In this document: positions 55,378 to 64,000 of the stretch, in pieces
Layout: every line of letters starts with the position of its first letter
How positions within the stretch are numbered: position 1 is the first letter of the stretch
Origin: Gadus chalcogrammus
Lineage: Eukaryota > Chordata > Actinopteri > Gadiformes > Gadidae
DNA: 64,000 nt
Assembly (NCBI RefSeq): GCF_026213295.1
Contig: NC_079419.1
Span: forward strand, 12,098,001-12,162,000
Direction of reading: 5' to 3'
Notes under the pieces: generated by a model
Seen by the model: only the letters and a program-made list of their open reading frames with translations
What the model was told of the DNA's origin: nothing
Database searches by the model: none
Made by a program: the position numbers and the translations under genes

Positions 55378-58300
55378 GTGCTAATTGCTGTTTTGCGCAA
55401 GATGGCGCCGTATTATGGCGACTCGGTGTTGCTCTTTGTTTGTTTTGTTTACATACTGTTTTGTGTATTTATGGAATCATGCAATGGGCTTATTCGGTAT
55501 GACAGATCCGAACTCATTCGCATAAGGGACAACCTGCCGCTCTCACATTCTCCCGTTCTGGATTTACCACCTAATTTCCCTCGAGGACGACCAAAACACC
55601 AGCCGAGGAAGAGGGGCAAGAGAGGTGGAGCACTAGCTCGGCTAAGACATCGGGGTCACCGACTAGCCCTGCCGAGCCTCATTCTATCCAACGTTCGCTC
55701 GTTAGCAAACAAGAAGGACGAGCTCACCTCCCTCATCCTCTTCCAACGGGATTTTAGAGACTGTGCTGCCATTTGCCTGACAGAAACCTGGCTGCATACT
55801 AACATCCCGGACTCGGCGTTACAACAGGAGGGCTTTACGTTTCATCGGGCGGATCGCACCAGTGATTCGCTGAAGCAGCGCGGCGGTGGTGTCGGCGTCT
55901 ACATCAACCAGAATTGGTGTACAGACACCAAAACTCTATCGTCCAGCTGCTCGCCTGATCTGGAGCATCTCACAGAGAAGTGCATCCCCTTCTACTCGCC
56001 AAGGGAAATCTCCTCCATCATCCTTTGTGCGGTCTACATCCCACCGAGCGCAGCGGCAGCCTCGGCCACTCAACAACTAGCCGACCACATTCACACTGTG
56101 GAAAACTCCAACCCAGACTCGACCGTCCTGGTGCTTGGTGACTTCAATCACGTCTCCATGCAGAAAACTCTCCCCAGATACAAGCCTCAGATTCGTGTCC
56201 CCACCAGGCTGGACAAAACCTTAGACCAGTGCTACTCCTCCATACCGGAGGCGTATCAGGCTCTAGTCAGAGCCCCTATCGGTGAGTCCGACCACAACAC
56301 CATATTTCTTGTTCCTAAATACAGACAGAGACTTAAGACATCTAAGCCAATAAGTGGGTTAAGAGGAGCTCCCCTGGGGCTATAGATATGTTGCAGGACT
56401 GTTTTGACATCACTGACTGGGATGTTTTTAAACCTGAGAATCAGGATGATATAGATACTTTCACTGACTGCGTAATGTCCTACATCTGTTTCTGCGAGTC
56501 TGTGTGCATCCCCACCAAGTCTGTTACTATCTACAGCAACACCAAGCCTTGGTTTAACAAGGAAGTTAAGCGCCTGTGTAAGGAGAAAAATGACGCTTTT
56601 AAATGTGGGGTCAAAGAGCAATACATACTACTTAAATACAAACTCCGGAAAGCAGTTAATACAGCTAAAGCCAACTACAGACTCAAACTTGAAAACAAAC
56701 TCCAGATCACAACATTAAGGATGTCTGGCAAGGCCTACAGGCGATCACTGACTACAAGACAAAACATCACGTTCTTGACTGTGACTCCTCCCTGCCAGAG
56801 CGACTTAATGACTTTTTCTGCCGTTTTGAGAACAATGGTGCCCAGACTAGTTCTCTCCAACATTCTCTGTTGGATGGGCACTCTACCTTTTCCATCCTAG
56901 AGCATGATGTCCGTAGACTGCTACGGCATCAGAAAATCAATAAAGCAGTAGAGCCTGATGGTGTGACACCAGCTACTCTAAAGAGCTGTGCAGACCAGCT
57001 TGCCTCCATACTCACTTACATTTTCAACTGGTCTCTTAACACAGCAACGGTACCTGCATGTTTTAAATCCGCTATGATCATTCCAGTGCCCAAGAAAAGA
57101 AACATAACCTGTCTTAATGACTATAGGCCTGTGGCACTTACTTCTGTTGTTATGAAGGTACTTGAGCGCCTAGTTTGTAGGTACTTGACGTACATCACGC
57201 TAGACCCTCACCAATTTGCCTACAGGGCTAATAGGGGAGTGGACGATGCAGTTTCACTTTGCACACATTTCATTCTGCAACATCTGAACACTAAGTCCAC
57301 CTATGCCCGTGTACTGTTCATTGATTTTAGCTCGGCTTAATAATACCATCATTCCTGTCAGACTGTACAATTTTCTCCAGGCTGCAGGAGTTGATGCTGT
57401 ACTTTGTCAGTGGATCTTAAACTTCCTGTCCAGTAGGAAACGGTGTGTTAAAATAAAAAATAATGTGTCATCACCAAGGATTCTGAACACTGGCGCCCCA
57501 CAAGGGTGTGTCTTGTCACCTCTATTATTTTCACTGTACACTAATAATTGTACATCAAACTCTGCATCTGTTCAAATGTTAAAGTTTGCAGATGACACCA
57601 CTGTCATAGGCCTCATATCTGGTGGGGAGGAATCTACCTACCGGATTGAGGTTGAACAGCTGGTGCAGTGGTGTGAAGACAATAACCTTATACTAAATAC
57701 AACCAAAACCAAAGAAATCATCATTGACTATAGGAAAAAGGCAGGCCAGCACCTTCCCATCTCCATTAATGGCCAAGTTGTGGAGTGGGTCTCCTCCTTC
57801 CGCTTCTTAGGCACCACTATCCACCAGTCCCTATCATGGAACCTCAACATTAGTCTTATTATTTCCAAATCCCATCAGAGGTTATACTTCCTCCGTCAGC
57901 TGAGGAAGTTTGGGGTCAGTCAGGCAGGCATGACCCATTTTTATCGTGCAGCCATCGAAAGCGTGCTCACCTTCTCCCTCCTGGTCTGGTATGGTAGTGC
58001 TACCAGCCAGGACAAACAACAGCTTGAGAGGGTAGTACGCTGGGCCTCTAAAATCATTGGCTGTAGTCTGCCTACCATAGGCTCGCACTATGACACCAGA
58101 ATTTCCAGGAAAACTAGGAACATCATCTCTGACCCCTCTCATCCAGCACACCACTTATTCACACTCTTACCATCAGGGAGGAGGTACAGAAGCATCACAA
58201 GTAAAACAACACGCTTTAGGGATAGTACCTATCTACAAGCTATACGCCACTTGAACAAGCACTAAGCACTTTAAGGTCTTTAAGATCTCCATGGTCTACC

Positions 58301-58548
58301 TCACTTGCAGTTTTTGCACCACTGTACTGTACTTTACTGCTGTCATTCCCCGTGAACCATGCATTGTGTGTTTTTCATGTGTGTTAAGTGTTGTACTCCT
58401 TGTTATTTATGTGCCGTTTTGGCTTTCTGTCTTGTAATGTTGTGTTGTTATGTTGCTGTGTAATACATGTGAGCACACCAAAACAAATTCCTATCAACTG
58501 TATTTTATATACTGTTGAAATGGCTATAATAAACTTGAACTTGATCTA
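55378..58548 (+). mobile_element. Non-LTR retrotransposon (LINE) with endonuclease and RT, frameshifted
   Basis: Nearly full-length LINE. An APE-type endonuclease frame (55378-56385) contains LSNVRSLANKKDEL, CLTETWL, VLGDFNH and ESDHNTIF (the catalytic S-D-H). It is followed in other frames by a linker (56388-56900) and RT: DYRPVALTSVVMKVLERLV, PQGCVLSPLLFSLYTN, and the intact catalytic LKFADDTTVIGLISGG (about 57582). It ends with the C-terminal block PSHPAHHLFTLLPSGRRYRS. At least three frame changes (near 56385, 56880 and 57330) break it. The 3' end AATAAACTTGAACTTGA is followed by ATCTATCT, which also occurs before the element, a likely target duplication. Clade not fixed (CR1/L2/Rex1-like). 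Confidence 0.8.
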
Positions 58549-58700
58549 TCTAACAGCTGGCACCGTCTCCTGCAAGGTATCTTAAAGAGTTACCCCGTAC
58601 ATATGGAATATGTAACGGAGTGGAGAGATGGTCTCTTCACTCAGAGAACCAAGGTCACCACGTAACCCGAACGTTCTTGGCATGGCCGACCAGTGAAAAG
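58549..58700 (+). mobile_element. Probable DIRS 3' terminal segment
   Basis: GTAACGGAGTGGAGAGATGG, then TCTTCACTCAGAGAACC and CACGTAACCCGAACG, resemble terminal repeats of fish DIRS elements. They lie beyond the LINE, suggesting the LINE inserted into the DIRS 3' end. Weakly supported. Confidence 0.35.
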
Positions 58701-59536
58701 GGGTAACATATATTCTGACTACGTAAAATAACCATACACTACCATGCCACAATATTTAAAAATCTGTTATTCTGATCAATTGACGTTGAAACAATCATTT
58801 TATGGGTTTGATGGTTTGGGTTTGAAGACCATAAAAGGAAATAGGATGTGTCATGGGATAGTTGCAGAGTTATGTTACGTGTGTGTAAGTTATAAATAGG
58901 GTTCTAGGGGTAGGGGTTCTTATGGGTGGGATTTGATGGTTCCGTTTTTTGTTCCAGGGTTGTTGTGATGGATTGGGTTTCCAAATTGATTTTGGTTTTA
59001 GGGTTATGGTTTGGTTTTAGGATTAGTGTGGTCACGGAGGGTCCTGATCTCCAGAGATGCATATTCAGTCACTATCCTCTCTTACTGCCAGCGTGAACAA
59101 GAACAGGAAGTGCTCTATAAACAATTGCATGTCACTCTGCAAACCCTGAAATCTAAATGTTCTTTCTTTTTCCGTCCCTTGTTTGACATGACAAGGAAAC
59201 GATTGAAATATCAACTTTGTTAGAGCAACTTTATCTTTTTGTTTTAGAACTTTACATTGAAGGTGCAGTGTGTATAACTGAGTGGCATCTCGTTGAACAG
59301 GGAAGAAATGGAATTTGATATATGTCATATTCCATTTGAAGTATGTCTTATTTAGTCTATATCCGTTGAATTTAGTAATCAAAGTTATTTTAATTACCCT
59401 AGAATGAGCTCGTTACTTCTACTGAGGGAGCGGGTCCTCTTTCATGGACACCCGCCAATTTTCACTGCATTATTTCTACTGTAACCAAGACAGGACAAAC
59501 AGCATTAGAGAGGACACGTTTTTAATTGATCATCAT

Positions 59537-61495
59537 ATATAAAGAAATTCATTAGCAGCCTTCCAGACAGCGGCTAAGAAAGCCGGAGCCAAACATTTCT
59601 CAGATATGATTAACAAACACGCCCACAGACCGAAAATCCTTTTTAGCACCATCAACTCAATTATTAACCCCGAAGTCTCCCCAGAGGTCGAATCATCCAC
59701 AGGGATTTGTGAAACTTTTTTAAGGTTTTTTATTGATAAATAGAAAACTTGTCTTTTACCCCCTCTGCTTCCAGCACTTTACCGTGTCCCCCAGCTGCTA
59801 CAGCTATATTTTATCATTTTTCACCAGTGACCCTTGTTGATCTGAGAGATATTATCAAGCACATGAAACCCTCTACATCTCCCAATGATGCTATCCCCTC
59901 TCAGATCATCAAAGACGCCATTGAAACCATAGGTCCAAGCATTCTGATCATTATAAACACATGCCTCGTCTCTGGCACTGTTCCCTCTTGTTTCAAGCAC
60001 GCGGTTGTCCAGCTGTTGCCTAAGAAACATAACCTGGATGTTAATTGCCCAAATAATTACCGTCCCATATCTAAACTACCATCCATTAAAAAAATTCTGG
60101 AAAAAGCAGTCCTCTCTCAAGTACTGCCATTTCTCAACTCTGCCATTGTCTTGGAGCCCTTTCAGTCCAGCTTTAAGGCACGCCACAGCACTGAAACGGC
60201 TTTGCTGAAAATGTCTAACGACCTACGCCTCACGCTAGACACGGGTGAGAACGCCATTTTTGTCTTATTAGACCTAAGTGCTGCCTTTGACACCGTAGAC
60301 CACCCCACTCTTCTAGCCCGTCTCCATCAGTGGGTTGGTATTAGGGGCTCAGCTCTGCAGTGGTTCTCCTCCTACCTCTCCCATAGATCGTTTTCAGTGT
60401 CCATAGGTCTGCACTCCTCCTCTGCCCTTCTGTCTTGTGGGGTCCCTCAGGGGTCCATCCTGGGTCCAATCCTGTTCTGTTTATATATGCTCCCACTGGG
60501 GAATATAATAAGAAAATACAACCTGTCGTTCCACTTTTACGCCGACGACTCACAATTATATCTTCCTCTGAGATCCAGGGATTGCCAGACGCTCCTAGAG
60601 CGTCTCAAGGAGATAAATGACTGGATGGGGGATAATTTCCCCCCAATAAACAATAGCAAATGGGAAGTTATCATATTTAACCCCTCCAAATTCAATAAAC
60701 CCATCTTCACTGACCTAGGTAGTCTCATTCTTAAAACCATCTGCTAGAAACCTCAGCGTCATTTTTGATTCGGAGCTATGCTTTAATAAGCAAATCTCCT
60801 CGTGAAGAACAGCTTCTACCAGCTCAGAACCATCTCTAAAATAAAGCACACCCTATCATACCACAATCTGGAAATAGTCATCCATGCTTTCATAACATCA
60901 CAGCTGGATTACTGTAACTCCCTCTACCTTGGTCTCCCTCAGTCCCTCATAACTCCTCAAAATAGTTCAAAATGCAGCAGCAAGACTGTTGACTGGATCG
61001 AAAAAGTGGGAGCATATCACTCCAGTTCTTGCTTCCCTTCACTGGCTGCCAGTACAACAAAGGATCATTTTTAAGACTGTTCTTATGGTGTTCAAAGCCA
61101 TTAATAGTCAGGCCCCATCTTATATATCAGACCTTTTACACCCCCACTCAGCCACTAGGTCCCTAAGATCCTCTAATAAGGGTCTTCTACACATCCCCCG
61201 CTCCAGACTGAAACAAAAAGGTGACCGGGCCTTCGCTATAGCTGCTCCGCTGTCGAACCAACTGCCACCCGACATACGTGATGTCCCCTCCATTTATGCC
61301 TTTAAATCAATGCTCAAAACCCATCTGTACAACCTTCCCTTCCCTCCCCATTAACTACCTGACCTCTGCACTACTGCCTTTGTTGTGTGTGGATGTCCGG
61401 TTTCATGTCTTTTATTTTTTCATTTTATTCCAATGTTGGTCACTGCAAACAGTTATAAATGTGCTTTTATAAATAAATTGTACTTACTTACTTAC
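59537..61495 (+). mobile_element. 5'-truncated L2-like LINE
   Basis: Begins within the linker before RT (AKKAGAKHFSDMINKHAH). RT is in one frame from 59749 to 60747: NNYRPISKLPSIKKILEKAV, LLDLSAAFDTVDHPTLL, GVPQGSILGPILFCLYM and the catalytic FHFYADDSQLYLPL. The C-terminal block continues in other frames (SQLDYCNSLYLGLP, ASLHWLPVQQRIIFKTV, SRLKQKGDRAFAIAAP), stopping at 61354. The 3' end is AATAAATTGTAC with TTAC repeats. The 5' edge falls exactly where copies 1 and 2 of the host repeat diverge. Inactive because truncated and frameshifted after 60747. Confidence 0.85.
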
Positions 61496-61871
61496 TGTTA
61501 CCCATAGTTTTAAAGACTTAATAACTACAGGTAATTTACAGTTACATTTATAGCATTTTGCAGACACTTTAATTCAAAGCATCTTACACTTAGGAAGTAT
61601 TTAGGAAATGAGGAAATCTATCAAGGAACTTGATAGCTCAATGCACACTTTGCCACTCGCTGCTGTTAAAGACCATGACTTCGTTTTGGAAGTACCCACT
61701 GGCACCTTACAGGCCAATTCAGGCTACGGTAGATTTTCCTAAGTCGTGTTGGGGATGGTGGAAATCCAGTTTAATTTAATTTGCTACCTCACCACTAGAG
61801 GCCAGTAAACCATACACACTGCACCTAGAATGTATAACTCAAAACTATCAGTGATACATCCATCTCAAATT

Positions 61872-63212
61872 CTAATTCCTTTATTCAAATTGAAAAGCTA
61901 TAGCGTCTCCGTGATTGCAATCCACTTCGCCACGCTCCGTGTGTTGCGATATTCAAATGAGATTTCAATCCGCAAAACGCATTGCAAAACATTTGGCAAA
62001 ACGTTTTCCAAAACGTAATCCAAAACGTTTTCCAAAAGGTCAATATGCAAAGTGGCAAACGTATCAGCCAATCAGCGTCTGGGCAGGAACTACGTCACTT
62101 CCTATTGCCTCCAAGGGTATCTCCATGGTGGGTCTCCCGACCCTATGTTTCGCACCCAGTGCCTGTAGCACTTGGGAAATCTTTGTGTTTACCATACTGG
62201 CGTCAAAACGTACCAGAGAGGATAAGTCGTCTATCCTATCTCCCAGAACACGCACTCTATCTGCTGCATCTGTGTCTTCAACACGATTGTTCTCCACATC
62301 ATCGGCCAAACTTCGGAGCGTATCAATAATCTCCTCCATTGGTGACCATGGACCTGTCACCTGACACACAAACGTTTATTTTTTTAATACATCTTATTGA
62401 CAATTAGCAATACAACAACAGCCAGGGGGTACATAAATGGCAGACACATAAAATACAGACACAAAAAATACAAAATGCAGCATTAAATAAAATAAAAATA
62501 TTATAAAGACACACACTAGGTGTTTTAATAGCTTTCCCATTTCTAGAACATAGAATATTCCCCATGTATTGCCTGGTTTCATTCTCAAACACAACAAAAA
62601 TCAATTGAATGTATGTAAAAAAAAATTCTTTAGTGAAATAATTGGCACATCGCTTTTGTTTATTGTAGTGTCATGCTTTTTATTTTGTTTGGTGTTATTT
62701 GCGATGTTTGATTTGTATTTTGATACGTCTGAAATAAATGAAATCAATCAATCAAAAAAAGCGGTTTCTGATTCGAGTATTTACATTTATGAATATGCCA
62801 TTTAGCTCATAAAATAATAAGGTTTATAATAAAATATTGGTTTGCTTGACCAGAGGTGTAATTGAAGAAACCAAACAATACATGTTCAACACAACAAACA
62901 ATACATGTTCAATGCAACAAACAATACATGTTCAATACAAAAACAATACACGTTCAATACAAGACACATACGAACGTGAACATGGAAATAACGAGCAAGT
63001 GACGTAGTTCCCGCCCAGACACTGATTGGCTGATACGTTTGCCACTTTGCATATTGACTTTTTGGAAAACGTTTTGGATTACGTTTTGCCAAAATCTTTT
63101 GCAAAGTGTTTTGCGGATCGAAATTTCATTTGAATATCGCAACAGCCGGAGCATGGCGAAGTGGATTGCAATCACGGGGACGCTATACCTTTTCAATTTG
63201 AATAAAGGAACT
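61872..63212. mobile_element. Element with about 220-bp terminal inverted repeats
   Basis: 61872-62100 and 62995-63212 are inverse copies of each other. Shared strings include CCTTTATTCAAATTGAAAAG, GTATCAGCCAATCAGCGTCT (one or two changes) and AAAACGTTTTCCAAAA. The last is itself a short tandem palindromic motif. About 0.9 kb lies between. On the minus strand an open frame of 101 codons (62369-62064) begins in the interior and runs into the left inverted repeat; I do not recognise it. A retroposon tail (62600-62760, ending AATCAATCAATCAAAAAAA) has inserted inside. Confidence 0.8.
62064..62369 (-). CDS. Unrecognised 101-aa open frame of the long-TIR element
   Basis: Begins MCQVTGPWSPMEEIIDTLRS, continues with an acidic, helix-prone stretch (LADDVENNRVEDTDAADRVR) and ends in the left terminal inverted repeat (VVPAQTLIG). 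No domain recognised. It looks like the N- or mid-part of an element-encoded protein, possibly one exon, because no longer frame continues it. Could be chance, but composition and heptad-like spacing look protein-like. Confidence 0.35.
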   Translation of the reverse strand: MCQVTGPWSPMEEIIDTLRSLADDVENNRVEDTDAADRVRVLGDRIDDLSSLVRFDASMVNTKISQVLQALGAKHRVGRPTMEIPLEAIGSDVVPAQTLIG

Positions 63213-64000
63213 CAAGAATTTGACAAAATGTTATTCTATTTTTATTGCAATAACTTTTGCAAATTTAATTGAGGATTGCATTGGCCCTTTGCATATTAAA
63301 ATACACTTTGAATAACGTATTTACAAATTACATTATGAAAATGAATTTTCAATTGCATAATGTAATTGCAAATTGCTTTGCCATTTGAATTTTGCTACAT
63401 ATATGCTTCCATACGTACATGGTACACATGATCTAAATAGAAAAACAGGGTGCGGAATTACAGGGTGCAGAATCCAATAAAGAAGGTATCATGACGACTG
63501 AAAAACGGTTGAGGGGAAGATGGTAAAACATGCATACATAATATCTGTGTTGTTTGCTTCAAAATGTTTCACCTGTGGGGGCCTTACTGCATATAATGCA
63601 GGTCATAGGCCATTTCAAGGCATATGAAATGATTGATAAAAAACAATTATTTGGGTAATGAGGAATAAATTAGAGGTGGTTTGGTTAGAATTTGTGTTTT
63701 GGGATGAGGTGTGAAAAGTAGGTTTTTCAGTTAAATCAAAAATTGCGGATTATGCAGTGAGGCAGAGGACAATGGTCTCGATGGAAAAGTTGTAGGCCAC
63801 GCCAAGCTTTATAATCTGACACTAATGTTGTAAGTGTGGGCCAAATGGGACTTACGATTTAGCCTTTTAAAACTAGCAGGAGAGGCTACAGATTAGGCCC
63901 CTATTTCCAGATATGGATGTTTGGGGCTGATCTCGATTCATCTTGAAACTTTGCGGGTGTTGGCTCAAGTGCATACCCTTCTTGTGATGATTGTCATTGA

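Larger units (their letters stand above)
58988..63930. repeat. Dispersed repeat, copy 2, with two large insertions
   Basis: Counterpart of 26155-28690. It is interrupted by an L2-like LINE (about 59537-61495) and by a long-TIR element (about 61866-63405). Both insertions are absent from copy 1, while the two insertions of copy 1 are absent here. Confidence 0.85.

Overview
The window is genomic DNA of a vertebrate, almost certainly a teleost fish. It has long introns with GT-AG junctions, a very large Xin-repeat exon, slc22 carrier genes with the standard nine-exon layout, and a mixture of mobile elements typical of fish: PIF/Harbinger, hAT, a THAP-domain transposon, DIRS, Ty3/Gypsy, L2/CR1-like LINEs, a tRNA-headed SINE and a 5S-headed SINE. 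At least seven long CA/GT or CTGT arrays give an unusually high microsatellite load. That would fit a microsatellite-rich lineage such as the cod-like fishes, but I cannot fix the species.

Region 1 (about 1-21,200, + strand) is one composite muscle gene, xirp1. Six small upstream exons (1002-8558) lead to a 6.9 kb exon (9278-16201) with about 26 Xin actin-binding repeats, then to two exons (16928-20824) with a complete LIM domain and a long acidic tail. All junctions are GT-AG and all phases agree. The upstream exons can join the Xin exon or skip directly to the LIM exons in frame. An in-exon donor at 15886/15887 would let the Xin exon also join the LIM exons. A second promoter and non-coding first exon sit near 4190-4506. 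The locus can therefore encode a Xin-only protein of about 2307 aa, an EPLIN-like LIM protein of about 1440 aa, and a fusion of about 3.6 kaa.

Region 2 (22,039-37,246, - strand) holds two tandem, intact nine-exon genes of the SLC22 organic-ion carrier family, closest to SLC22A13 (533 and 517 aa). SLC22A13 and XIRP1 also lie in the same chromosomal neighbourhood in human (3p22), which supports both names. Their first exons share a strikingly similar tract over the extracellular loop, suggesting gene conversion. Between the genes, and in intron 5 of the second, lie repeats: a dispersed repeat with a precisely datable MITE, a degenerate Harbinger element, a Gypsy fragment, a SINE and microsatellites.

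Region 3 (about 37,250-64,000) has no host gene that I can support. It is a mosaic of mobile-element remains: an LTR, a LINE endonuclease fragment, a frameshifted Ty3/Gypsy element lacking one catalytic Asp, a THAP/DDE transposase, a hAT element with a perfect 8-bp target duplication, a solo LTR inside a TG array, a broken RecQ-like helicase, a DIRS element with tyrosine recombinase, two LINEs, and an element with about 220-bp inverted repeats. Two copies of one dispersed repeat (26.2-28.7 kb and 59.0-63.9 kb) carry different insertions and serve as each other's empty sites.
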